From Halomonas stenophila (GTDB lineage: Bacteria > Pseudomonadota > Gammaproteobacteria > Pseudomonadales > Halomonadaceae): a DNA stretch of 64,000 nt. Position 1 is the first letter of the stretch, and the number at the start of each line of letters is the position of its first letter. Under the pieces are notes generated by a model that saw only the letters and a program-made list of their open reading frames with translations, was not told the DNA's origin and did no database searches. The stretch lies in NCBI RefSeq assembly GCF_014192275.1, contig NZ_JACHXR010000004.1, positions 293,343 through 357,342 of the forward strand, given 5' to 3'. A program made the position numbers and the translations under genes. Below, one piece after another: positions 8,277 to 15,512 of the stretch.

Positions 8277-9461
8277 CTATGTAGGTCCATTCCCGATTCG
8301 TTCTACAAGCTCCTCAAGACGGCGCGAACAGTCGCCTACTTCGTCAACGATGCGTTGAATCGATTTGCCTCCATCCATGTATATACGCGCGACCTCAAGA
8401 AGGCGCATCGCCAGCCCAATTTCCCTGACGCTGTGTGCAGCGTCAGGACCAATTGTGTCGAGATCGTAAAACGATAATTGCATCAATTGGTTGCCGACAG
8501 ATCCGACTTCTGACTGTAGCTCCTCGATTCTCCCAGAGTCCGCCATTTCCTGTGCGCGTTCCGCCAGCGCCGCGACTTTCCTTGATGCCTCTCTAATAGC
8601 ATTTCTCACCAAACGCAACGATTCCTCGCTAAGAGGAATATGATCAACCGTTTCGGTCTTTAATGAAAATGTCATATCTCTTGCATGGCTTGCCTTACTT
8701 TCGAGCTTGTCGCCACATCCCAAGGTCAGCCGAAACGATGCGACCTCATCGAGAGCGCGAGCCACATCATGTATACGTTCATCGATCCCCTTACGAACAG
8801 CGATATCAGTGGCAGCTAGTTCCCTAAGATGTCTCGCTTCAGCTTCGTAGTCGGAACGCCACTCCTCTAGCCATGGATTGAGCATACGTTGCTCTGCTGG
8901 TGTTTCTGCCCACACAAGGATACGGTTCAGAATCGCACTCAGTTCGGAGAAAAATGACGTCTCCTCGTCATCATTCTCTGCGCTTGGCCCCAAGCGATGG
9001 CTCAGGTAGTCGCAGATTAGTGCGACGACTTCATGCGGCTCTGCCGGTCTAGAGGTAGTTATGTGGCGTAGATATGGTTTTCCTTGAGAGTAATAGATTG
9101 GCTCACTGCCCTTAGATACGGTAATGGCCAGTACGACGCAGTCATTCTCCATTGCCCACGTCACTCGTGGAGTGACTGCGGGCTTTATTGATCCGCTACA
9201 TATCCCTTCCAAACGCCTCAAAAGCGTATCTCTTTCCTCAGCGTTGCCCACTCCTGCAAGGCCAACCAAGTCACCATTGTCCTCCACCCCCAGCAATATC
9301 GTCCCAGTATTTGATGTTGCGAAAGCCGCAATTTCCTTGGCAAGGTCGCTTGCTTGTTGGGGAAACTCTCTCTTGAATTCCATCTCCTGACCTTCGCCCT
9401 GGGCCCGGAGCATGGGGAGATCTCGTGAGAAGGCGTCATCAAACCATTGCGCATCATTCAT
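8277..9461 (-). CDS. AlbA_2 (Schlafen-type) domain protein
   Basis: The 394-residue protein has an N-terminal AlbA_2 domain (about residues 20-165). It shows EGQEMEFKREF, then FATSNTGTILLGVEDNGDLV and a closing YLRHITTSRPA. Such domains are nucleic-acid or nucleotide binding and are found in bacterial regulators and in several phage-defence proteins. The remaining 230 residues are mostly helical with no domain that I recognise. The start MNDAQWFDD is chosen because upstream codons look non-coding. It stands alone. A defence role is suggested only by its surroundings. Confidence 0.7.
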   Translation of the reverse strand: MNDAQWFDDAFSRDLPMLRAQGEGQEMEFKREFPQQASDLAKEIAAFATSNTGTILLGVEDNGDLVGLAGVGNAEERDTLLRRLEGICSGSIKPAVTPRVTWAMENDCVVLAITVSKGSEPIYYSQGKPYLRHITTSRPAEPHEVVALICDYLSHRLGPSAENDDEETSFFSELSAILNRILVWAETPAEQRMLNPWLEEWRSDYEAEARHLRELAATDIAVRKGIDERIHDVARALDEVASFRLTLGCGDKLESKASHARDMTFSLKTETVDHIPLSEESLRLVRNAIREASRKVAALAERAQEMADSGRIEELQSEVGSVGNQLMQLSFYDLDTIGPDAAHSVREIGLAMRLLEVARIYMDGGKSIQRIVDEVGDCSRRLEELVERIGNGPT

Positions 9462-9577
9462 TTGGCCGGTCCAGCAATGAGGTGAGGAAGAGGTGCAGCC
9501 TCGTCCGCCGGTTGGGGCCCCTATTCGCATGGCCCTGTGATCCAACAGATATTAGACCGCATGGTCTGATATTGGAT

Positions 9578-9790
9578 GAACGCGCATGCACGTTCAACGA
9601 TGTTATACTGTATTCTACACTCTTTCTAACACTTTTAAATTCGGAAACATTGAGTATACTCGGCACTATAAAACCGATCATCGTGCCTGCTGCAGTTGCC
9701 GGCATCTCGGCTTCGCGTCGACAGCTGCTGTAGTTGCTCAATCAGCATAGCCGAAGGTTCCTCATCCGGCCAGAAGCGGCCCTTCAGACC
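9578..9790. repeat. repeated intergenic unit, copy A (palindrome plus degenerate attC-like end)
   Basis: The unit starts with a near-palindrome, GAACGCGCATGCACGTTC (9578-9595). It continues through an AT-rich promoter-like stretch (about 9650-9670) and a CGATCATCGTGCCTGCTGC motif, and ends in CATCCGGCCAGAAGCGG. The same landmarks occur in the same order at 11865-12090. It sits between the AlbA_2 gene and the first cassette gene, and no gene was seen in it. Confidence 0.6.
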
Positions 9791-9798
9791 GTCCTGAT

Positions 9799-9854
9799 AT
9801 AACGCCAAGCTAAGCGGCGCGCGATAACGCGTCCTTGCTTGAGCGCCTTATTAT
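9799..9854 (-). repeat. attC site, cassette 1 end
   Basis: The opposed arms ATAACGCCAAGCTAAGCGG and (as reverse complement) ATAATAAGGCGCTCAAGCAA flank a short centre of about 56 bp in total. The site overlaps the stop codon of the 9851-10243 gene, as integron attC sites commonly do. On the minus strand it ends in GGCGTTATA, resembling the GTT-type core. Confidence 0.65.
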
Positions 9855-10243
9855 GCGAGTAAAGAAGATACACTTAAATAATATCCGGTAGGAAACACGA
9901 TACATGCTGCGGTTATTCTATGAATCCAGGAGTGAAAGCCCAATGCAGGCCCACGCATACCTAACACGATAGTAGCGATAGCACCTACAATTTGTAAGAC
10001 AAACCATGAGATGACGCCTGCCACCCAGCCCGAATATAAGCCGATGTATATTGCCGGCCAGATAGCGCAAGGTATCGAAGCGAACATAAACAAAGCCGAC
10101 ACAGGATGCTTTATTATCAATGGGCTATTTATACCGCGGGGATCAAGCCGATCTCTCCGCAAAGCCTCCATCATCACATTACCGGTATAGACCATTAACA
10201 ACACAGCAGCCAAACTTCCATTGCTTAAAAATTCTTCAAACAT
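9851..10243 (-). CDS. small membrane protein in an integron-type cassette
   Basis: The 130-residue protein has three to four hydrophobic segments (about residues 10-25, 45-70, 75-95 and 110-130). AAGGAAG precedes the ATG by 6 bases. It is AT-rich compared with the chromosome and is bracketed by attC-like inverted repeats at 9799-9854 and 10257-10370, so it appears to be a mobile gene cassette. No family is recognised and no function can be stated. Confidence 0.65.
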   Translation of the reverse strand: MFEEFLSNGSLAAVLLMVYTGNVMMEALRRDRLDPRGINSPLIIKHPVSALFMFASIPCAIWPAIYIGLYSGWVAGVISWFVLQIVGAIATIVLGMRGPALGFHSWIHRITAACIVFPTGYYLSVSSLLA

Positions 10244-10256
10244 GATTCTTCCTTAC

Positions 10257-10370
10257 GCATAACGCCGCTGTATGGGGCATTTTTTGTGTAGTGGAGTTTT
10301 TTGGGTAAAGTGGCGAAGCCAGCCAAAAACGGAACGTAGCAAAAAATGTCCCTATGACAGCTTTGTTAGC
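10257..10370 (-). repeat. attC site, cassette 2 end
   Basis: On the minus strand one arm reads TAACAAAGCTGTCATAGGGA and continues CATTTTTTGC. The reverse complement of the other arm reads TAACGCCGCTGTATGGGGCA, then TTTTTTG. The arms match over nearly 28 positions, with the small offsets typical of attC. The site is about 114 bp, starts at the stop codon of the 10366-11154 gene and ends GCGTTATGC. This is the clearest integron recombination site in the window. Confidence 0.8.
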
Positions 10371-11154
10371 TTTTAGACTCAACAATTTTGCCCCCACTAT
10401 TTTTTGCATACTCTATTGATAGCTCCACAAGCTTCTTCATCTCCATAGTCCAATACCAAAGGATTTCAGCCAGTTCTTTTGGTTCCAGCGTAATCACTTG
10501 CCCAGAAGTAAACTCTTTGCTTCGATCAGTGAACCTAAGGCCGACTTGAGTTTCATGTTTCGTGACAACACCAACCAATTCAGACATGTGACATTTCCTT
10601 TCCCCATCCTTATCGGTTAGGACCATATTCATTCCCCGCCACGAAAGAACCAAAGCTGATTTTGGTTTATTATTGTAGTCGTTTGTCGATACCACCCACC
10701 CTCTATGAGCCAAACAGTTTCGGGTTTTGTTAATTGATTTTATATGATTAATATATTCCGGCTCAACAGAAAACTGTTTTCTTAAATGCTCCATCTTTGA
10801 AGGGAACGGCAATTTTTCAAATCTCTCGATATCTTTTTTTACCACTTCCAATGACGGAGCCTTCTTTTTTAAGACAATTAGACAAACGAATAGCTCTTCG
10901 ACAAAAATATGAAATGCCTCAAGGGCATCCCTAAAAGCAGTATTAAGGACCCACTCTTTGTAATTTTCTTTGAAATTTTCAACCGTGCTTTTGTCTAGCC
11001 CATCCTGCAATAATTTCAAATTAGTTACTGGTGTAAGCTGGTAGTTGCAGAGCTGATCATCTTCAGCTGAATTAACACCCAGCCCCATAAAGACATATGA
11101 TCTCCGAACGCCCTTTAAGCCTTTCTCTAAAATTTTATCAAAATTGATAGTCAT
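10366..11154 (-). CDS. HEPN-like protein in an integron-type cassette
   Basis: The 262-residue, Lys/Glu-rich, probably all-helical protein is encoded by AT-rich DNA. A segment around residue 146 reads TRNCLAHRGW. This is an RN-x3-H pattern, which matches the RX4-6H catalytic motif of HEPN ribonucleases. Upstream helices (AFRDALEAFHIFVEELFVCL) are compatible with that fold. HEPN proteins often act as toxins or in phage defence. No partner gene is fused or overlapping. The cassette is framed by attC sites on both sides. The motif is seen in the sequence; the fold is an inference. Confidence 0.6.
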   Translation of the reverse strand: MTINFDKILEKGLKGVRRSYVFMGLGVNSAEDDQLCNYQLTPVTNLKLLQDGLDKSTVENFKENYKEWVLNTAFRDALEAFHIFVEELFVCLIVLKKKAPSLEVVKKDIERFEKLPFPSKMEHLRKQFSVEPEYINHIKSINKTRNCLAHRGWVVSTNDYNNKPKSALVLSWRGMNMVLTDKDGERKCHMSELVGVVTKHETQVGLRFTDRSKEFTSGQVITLEPKELAEILWYWTMEMKKLVELSIEYAKNSGGKIVESKS

Positions 11155-11171
11155 TCGAGCAACCGGTGAAA

Positions 11172-11249
11172 GCTAAAGCGCTCGGCGCAGCGGGCAAATT
11201 GGAGCGAGGAACGAGCGGAAATTTGATCCGCCTGCCGCCGCTTGTTATG
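11172..11249 (-). repeat. attC site, cassette 3 end
   Basis: The left arm GCTAAAGCGCTCGGCGCAGC, continuing GGGCAAATT, opposes a right arm whose reverse complement is CATAACAAGCGGCGGCAGGC, continuing GGATCAAATT. The site is about 78 bp and overlaps the stop codon region of the 11245 gene. The outer end is GCTTTAGC rather than GTTAGC, so the core is slightly degenerate. Confidence 0.65.
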
Positions 11250-11808
11250 TGTTGCCATACCTTTCAATCGCCTCTTTACAAAGCTTGTCTACATGCGCAA
11301 TCACAATTAGTGTCTTCCCAATTATGTCTTTGAATTCGTTTCTCATTAGCTCGGCCATAAACTCATTATTCATCCACGACTTATAGTGCTCTCTTTTGCC
11401 TTGTCGATTCGCATGGCTTAGATCACCATATATAAAAACGTCCATTAGCTGGCGGCGGCTAACCATACCATTAACATTGAAATGTGAGTCGCCGTCCAAA
11501 AACTCATTAAGCGCACCTTTTGCTTCTTTAAACTTCTCAAAGAGATCATCGTCATTAATCCCATGACGGAAGCTCTTTTCCATATTTCTGAAGGATATAC
11601 TCTCGTTTCCCTGAATGAAGAATCTAAAGGTCAGCAGATATGCATCAATAGCCTCCTGGTCAGGCCCTCGATGAACAGCAACCTGTCCGTTTTCAGTCCA
11701 ACTAATGTCGAGACCTGTCGGTTTAGCCATCTCTTTCGCAAATGTGCTTTCCAGGAGCTTCCTCGCCTTTTCTCTAAAGAGAATGAATGGCTCCATATTC
11801 TCGCTCAT
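11245..11808 (-). CDS. hypothetical protein in an integron-type cassette
   Basis: The 187-residue, mostly charged, soluble protein has no signal peptide or membrane segment. The ATG at 11808 follows AGAGGTG by 5 bases and is preferred to the GTG two codons upstream. A GTTATGTG cassette-boundary motif lies just upstream (about 11824-11831). The gene ends inside an attC-like site and is AT-rich like its two neighbours, so it reads as the third cassette. The family is not recognised. Confidence 0.6.
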   Translation of the reverse strand: MSENMEPFILFREKARKLLESTFAKEMAKPTGLDISWTENGQVAVHRGPDQEAIDAYLLTFRFFIQGNESISFRNMEKSFRHGINDDDLFEKFKEAKGALNEFLDGDSHFNVNGMVSRRQLMDVFIYGDLSHANRQGKREHYKSWMNNEFMAELMRNEFKDIIGKTLIVIAHVDKLCKEAIERYGNT

Positions 11809-11814
11809 CCGCAC

Positions 11815-12279
11815 CTCTTGTACACATAACAGGTATTTTAGACTACCGGCTCGTTTATTGACTTGAACGCGCTGGCACGTTCATTCGGGTTACACCGCAT
11901 TCCATTCACGATCTATCCCCTTGAAATTTAAACAAACCAAGTATAATAGCTCGGCAGCATAACATCGATCATCGTACCGGCTGCATAACACGGCTGAACG
12001 AGCGTGCCGCGTTTGCCGGGAGGGCCGCTTTGGGTCGCAAGCTGCACATCAGCATAGACTAACATTCCTCATCCGGCCAAACGCTGACGTTGGCGAAAGG
12101 CAGAAACCAGCCTAATCCAAACGAATGACGATTATATAACCAACTTGCCGTGATGGTCTCAATATCTCGAGAAAAACTGTAGTTTTTAAGAAACAGTCGG
12201 TGTTGCCAGCACACAGATGAATGTGTGTTGACCACTTAGGTTCTGGCATGTTCAACGAGCAGTTCACTGCAAGGAAGCT
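11815..12279. other. intergenic stretch with repeated unit, copy B
   Basis: No gene is seen. It holds copy B of the repeated unit (11865-12090): a near-palindrome GAACGCGCTGGCACGTTC (11865-11882), an AAGTATAATAGCTCGG promoter-like stretch, CGATCATCGTACCGGCTGC, an attC-like block (11983-12037) and CATCCGGCCAAACGC. A short AT hairpin, AAAAACTGTAGTTTTT, lies at 12172-12187. It could weakly act as a terminator for the operon that ends at 12280. Confidence 0.5.
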
Positions 12280-12585
12280 CTATGGCAGATGCCAGCTATT
12301 TTCGGAGTAGGCCAGTTGCGCGAGAGTTATGCATCTTTCTCTCGTGACAAATCCCGTCTCCTCCGCCTCCGCCGGCAGCATATATAGAACGTCGAGCGGT
12401 AGCTCCTTTCCTGCAAGTCTCAATTCCCTTTTCAGTCGGGACAGAGGCTCGCCAGACGGACCAACGATCAAAATGTCGAAATCGCTGCCTACACCGAACA
12501 GCGAAGATCCAAACATGAAGGATTCGAATTCCCGCAAAGACTCGCAGGATTTAATCAAGTATCCCGCGACTTCACCTGCCGTCAT
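12280..12585 (-). CDS. minimal nucleotidyltransferase (MNT-like)
   Basis: The 101-residue protein has a polymerase-beta-type nucleotidyltransferase signature, FMFGSSLFGVGSDFDILIVG (about residues 24-43). It holds the GS and DxD elements, followed by LDVLYM. The start at 12585 is chosen because it overlaps the upstream stop by one base (TAATG); a start at 12636 is also open. MNT proteins commonly modify a partner, for example by AMP transfer to a HEPN toxin, or act in defence modules. It is the third gene of the HNH operon. Confidence 0.65.
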   Translation of the reverse strand: MTAGEVAGYLIKSCESLREFESFMFGSSLFGVGSDFDILIVGPSGEPLSRLKRELRLAGKELPLDVLYMLPAEAEETGFVTRERCITLAQLAYSENSWHLP

Positions 12586-13226
12586 TAACGGTTCCGCAAC
12601 AGCACCTTTAACTCGTCCCATTTCATTACCTCGCATTCAAGGCCCCGTCCTGCCTCGATGGCATTCTGAGTGGGATGCCCATTAGGATTGATGTTCCAGG
12701 CAATATCGATGGGGCCGAAACGATCCCAGAAGGAGCGAATGGAATCAGCTGTCGGCTCGTACTCCATAACCATGCCTACCCGAAAGGTGCGCCCACTGGC
12801 GAGCGTCATAGTAAAGACGCGATCAAACTCTCTATCGAGGTCCGTAATGGATCTCATTTGCCTGATGAGCCGGTACGAGAAGAAGTAGTCCTTATGGGCA
12901 GCAGTCTTTACGTTGCCTTTGTAAATGGCGGAATTGAGTGTGCCGGCGCTTCCCCAGCCTATTGTCTTGCTTTCTAAATATCTGATCGCCCCGCCTTCCC
13001 AGACACACTCCTTCCGATATCCGCATAGGAAGTCCATGTCGGGATAATACGCGTGGCATTGCATCGCTAATTCGTCGTTGATCGTGTAGGCGGCCGAGAT
13101 AACACCAACTACGTCTGGACGATCAGGCATAGTGATCCTGATAGCGTCATCGCTGACATGCTGCGCCGACGCTGCTCCGTGAGTTGCCAAAATGTTTTTT
13201 AGTGCATAGTTCACCTGCCAGTTCAT
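12585..13226 (-). CDS. unknown protein between HNH nuclease and nucleotidyltransferase genes
   Basis: The 213-residue soluble protein has no domain that I recognise. It is rich in aromatic residues and ends in DELKVLLRNR. The start MNWQVNYALKN overlaps the HNH gene stop by 4 bases (ATGA), and its own stop overlaps the next start, so the three genes must be expressed together. This tight coupling is the only evidence for its role. It could be an adaptor, sensor or inhibitor of the nuclease. Confidence 0.65.
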   Translation of the reverse strand: MNWQVNYALKNILATHGAASAQHVSDDAIRITMPDRPDVVGVISAAYTINDELAMQCHAYYPDMDFLCGYRKECVWEGGAIRYLESKTIGWGSAGTLNSAIYKGNVKTAAHKDYFFSYRLIRQMRSITDLDREFDRVFTMTLASGRTFRVGMVMEYEPTADSIRSFWDRFGPIDIAWNINPNGHPTQNAIEAGRGLECEVMKWDELKVLLRNR

Positions 13227-13915
13227 GCGAATACTCCATCCATATCTGCGGGATAGCGGATAGCACCGCCTGCGACACCACAAACGTGACGTTCTGATAG
13301 ACCTCGCACATGTTCTTGGTATCGAGCGAATGTCTGTCGCTCAGCTTCCGTCATGTGATGCAGGTTTGCCTTGATGATGGCTTGGATGCGGAAATGGTTA
13401 GGCAGAATGACACTTCGCATTCTCTGCTCCCACGTTTTAGCCGATTCAGATTCCGGATCGTATTCGAAGCTCGACCCACCGGAGGGCGCGAACTCTTTCC
13501 ATACAGCCTTGTTTTCGGCCATGGCGGCGACCACGGCGTCTCTAACTTGGCTGCGCTCATCATAGGCACAAATTCCTTGCTTTTGTGCCAAGGTAGCGAA
13601 ATGGTTACTTTTCCAACCTAGCAATGTGCCCCGGCTATAGCTATCGGGATCCTTGTCGATAATCCTATGGCAGGTTGGGCACAACAAAATAAGGTTTTCA
13701 AAGGAGTCAGCTTCGAACTCTCCGGCGGGCCTTTGTTCGTGGCGCGGCCCCGTTTCTCCGTGCGGAATCACATGGGCCATTTCGGCTAAATGCTTATCTC
13801 CGCCCATTTCAGCTGGGAAAAGAGGCTGGAGGCACTCGGGGCGTTGGCAATGACCCGCAGCCTTCGAAAACAGGCGCAGTTTCGTTTCTGTAGGTATATG
13901 TTTTCGATCTGCCAT
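13223..13915 (-). CDS. HNH endonuclease
   Basis: The 230-residue protein has an HNH fold in its first 110 residues. It shows paired cysteines (GHCQRPECLQP), an AEMAHVIPHG histidine block, and ENLILLCPTCHRIIDKDPD with the final cysteine pair and His. The C-terminal 120 residues are helical and unassigned. HNH nucleases cut DNA in restriction, defence and homing systems. It heads a three-gene overlapping operon with an unknown protein and a nucleotidyltransferase, which suggests a nuclease effector controlled by its partners. A promoter is proposed at 13952-13979. Confidence 0.8.
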   Translation of the reverse strand: MADRKHIPTETKLRLFSKAAGHCQRPECLQPLFPAEMGGDKHLAEMAHVIPHGETGPRHEQRPAGEFEADSFENLILLCPTCHRIIDKDPDSYSRGTLLGWKSNHFATLAQKQGICAYDERSQVRDAVVAAMAENKAVWKEFAPSGGSSFEYDPESESAKTWEQRMRSVILPNHFRIQAIIKANLHHMTEAERQTFARYQEHVRGLSERHVCGVAGGAIRYPADMDGVFA

Positions 13916-13951
13916 AGTTGGGAGCCTAAAATCCGACGCGACAAGAAGTAG

Positions 13952-13979
13952 TGTATAAGGTACAATACAAAGAGATCAA
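13952..13979 (-). promoter_or_regulatory. putative promoter of the HNH operon
   Basis: On the minus strand TTGATC (13979-13974) and TATACA (13957-13952) are 16 bases apart. They lie about 37 bases before the HNH start codon. They resemble sigma-70 boxes; this was not tested. Confidence 0.45.
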
Positions 13980-14137
13980 TAATGACACATGCTGACACCA
14001 TTGGAGAACCTGTCCCATTCAGGCTCAACTTGACCACCTGCTCCAGTACGAGCGTATTTCATCGCTTTCAATGCATGTTCGTACTGTGCGAAAAGCTTGA
14101 AAAAGCGAAATGCTAAATTGTCAAGCTCTCCAGTCAT
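13976..14137 (-). CDS. 53-residue ORF, probable 5' fragment of a larger gene
   Basis: The frame starts at 14137 after a strong ribosome site (AAGGAGGGTGC then ATG) and runs MTGELDNLAFRFFKLFAQYE to a TGA at 13976-13978. The predicted helices look like the start of a longer soluble protein rather than a finished peptide. The frame stops inside the promoter region of the HNH operon. A GTTAGGA cassette-type core lies upstream (about 14154-14160). I read it as a cassette gene truncated by the arrival of the HNH operon. It could also be a genuine small protein. Confidence 0.45.
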   Translation of the reverse strand: MTGELDNLAFRFFKLFAQYEHALKAMKYARTGAGGQVEPEWDRFSNGVSMCHY

Positions 14138-14160
14138 GCACCCTCCTTGCACTTCCTAAC

Positions 14161-14315
14161 GAGGCTGTAGAAAAAGGTAAGAACCTTTCAAAAGCCTCGG
14201 ATTGAATCAATGTTTGCACTGATTTTCGTGCTCTCTCGTAAAATCCATACCAGTTTGGTCAGATTTCGCGTACGAGATCGCTCTTCTGAAGTGCATGGAC
14301 TTTTGCTACAGCCTC
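14161..14315. repeat. long inverted repeat, 16-bp arms
   Basis: GAGGCTGTAGAAAAAG (14161-14176) and CTTTTGCTACAGCCTC (14300-14315) are inverted copies with one mismatch. The outer flank is TAAC on one side and AACGC on the other, so it resembles a large or degenerate attC. An inner hairpin, AAAGGTAAGAACCTTT, sits at about 14173-14188. No gene lies between the arms. Confidence 0.5.
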
Positions 14316-14365
14316 AACGCTGCGAGCAGCGGCGGAACGTCCGCTGCCTTACCTTGTTATGTGTA

Positions 14366-14644
14366 TCAGACAATTTCATACCAAGGAAAGCCAGAGCTTC
14401 CTTCGGGGTGGCTAGATGTGCAATAAATCTTATTCCCCCTTATCTGGTAGTGCGGAAAGCCAGAGAAACCATCAGGGTGGCTCATTGCAGGATAGATCTT
14501 ATCGCCTTTGATCTGATACCAAGGGAAACCACTCGACCCACTTGGATGAGACATGGTTGGATAAATTTTATTGCCCCTGATCTCGAACCATGGAAATCCA
14601 GACGAGCCATCAGGATGACTCATAGTTTTTCGAATCTTTGCCAT
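14366..14644 (-). CDS. protein made of four 23-residue repeats
   Basis: The 92-residue protein is almost entirely four copies of a unit reading SHPDGSSGFPWYQIRGNKIY plus a short linker. Variation falls mainly at the Phe/Tyr/Gln and Lys/Arg positions. GGAGGT lies 8 bases before the ATG, so it is probably translated. The repeat has conserved Gly-Phe-Pro-Trp and Lys-Ile-Tyr, suggesting a small beta repeat fold. A TAACAAG motif follows the stop and a GTTATG motif precedes the gene, so it may be another cassette. I know of no function. Confidence 0.65.
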   Translation of the reverse strand: MAKIRKTMSHPDGSSGFPWFEIRGNKIYPTMSHPSGSSGFPWYQIKGDKIYPAMSHPDGFSGFPHYQIRGNKIYCTSSHPEGSSGFPWYEIV

Positions 14645-14703
14645 CTAATTACACCTCCATTGGGAGCAGATCGCGCCACATAACACCAATCATCGTGCCT
14701 GCT

Positions 14704-14763
14704 GCATAACAAGGATGAAAGAGCCTACTGCATTTTCCGGCATGTTGGCTTTGGGTCGTTAGC
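14704..14763. repeat. attC-like repeat, copy 4
   Basis: It runs from GCATAACAAGG to GGCTTTGGGTCGTTAGC, about 60 bp. TAAC lies at one end and GTTAGC at the other, with opposed AAAGAGCC and GGCTTT arms. It is the most complete member of the family also seen at 64, 9685 and 11983. It lies just after the end of the 14774-15427 gene. Confidence 0.6.
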
Positions 14764-14773
14764 GGACTTAACT

Positions 14774-15427
14774 TCAGGTATAAACCCCATGCTCCAGTCG
14801 CATAATCAGGTCGTAAACTAGCTGAGGATCTTCAACCATAACATCTACCGGTGTACGACCTTGGAGAGAAATCTCTGGGCTCGTCATCCAGCGTTTGGCG
14901 CCTTCTTGACTTTCAAACAACCGCTCAGCGGCTTGCCAGATATCTGTCTCAGTAGGCGCCTCCAGGATTTCGCGTCCAACATCGGGCATGTCCTGCCAGG
15001 CATTTAGCTCATCAGGGATTGGAGCCTGAGGATCGCACTGTGCCAGTAGCTGATCGAGGGAGTAAGGCCGCTCTTCCGCGGGAACACCCTTGGTGGTGTC
15101 TACATCAGGTCGCGTGAGCATTTCTCGCAGCCACACCTCAACCTTCGCGCACACCGTGTCATTTTCTTCAGGTGGTACGAGGGTGGCGTCGATCTCGCCG
15201 CTGCGGCAGATGAAGAACTCGTCCGGGATGGTCAGGGCGTAACCACCGCGCAGGTATGCGATGATCTCGCCGCTCATGGCAGCCATGTAGGAACGGTCGC
15301 TCTGCAGGCATTCCAGCGCCTCGCGGAAGCTCTCCAGGGGCTGAGGAAAGCGATCACGTAGGTCTATGGTCCGGTAGGCAAAAATCCGGGCTAGCGGGTC
15401 TGAAGGGGGGTGTGAGGGCTGTGTCAT
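14774..15427 (-). CDS. two-part protein with C-terminal DUF2384 antitoxin-like domain
   Basis: The 217-residue protein's last 50 residues match the DUF2384-type end of the 1060-1371 protein (RTPVDVMVEDPQLVYDLI, then EHGVYT). The N-terminal half has a short segment (GYALTIPDEFFICRSGEID) that loosely recalls AbrB/MazE-type swapped-hairpin DNA-binding domains. It would thus combine an antitoxin-like DNA-binding part with a toxin-binding part, but no toxin gene is adjacent. No clear ribosome site was seen, so the start is uncertain. Confidence 0.6.
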   Translation of the reverse strand: MTQPSHPPSDPLARIFAYRTIDLRDRFPQPLESFREALECLQSDRSYMAAMSGEIIAYLRGGYALTIPDEFFICRSGEIDATLVPPEENDTVCAKVEVWLREMLTRPDVDTTKGVPAEERPYSLDQLLAQCDPQAPIPDELNAWQDMPDVGREILEAPTETDIWQAAERLFESQEGAKRWMTSPEISLQGRTPVDVMVEDPQLVYDLIMRLEHGVYT

Positions 15428-15512
15428 GGGGAAGCTACCCAGCGGATGGTTTGGCTATCAGGGTAGCCCATGGCCAACGCGGACTACCGTTGCTTCCTTA
15501 CGGGTACCTGCA

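Noticed and set aside
12172..12187. Terminator of the HNH operon (AAAAACTGTAGTTTTT)
   Set aside because: The stem is almost all A-T and lacks a T-run beyond it, so I did not list it as a terminator. It is mentioned only in the intergenic entry.
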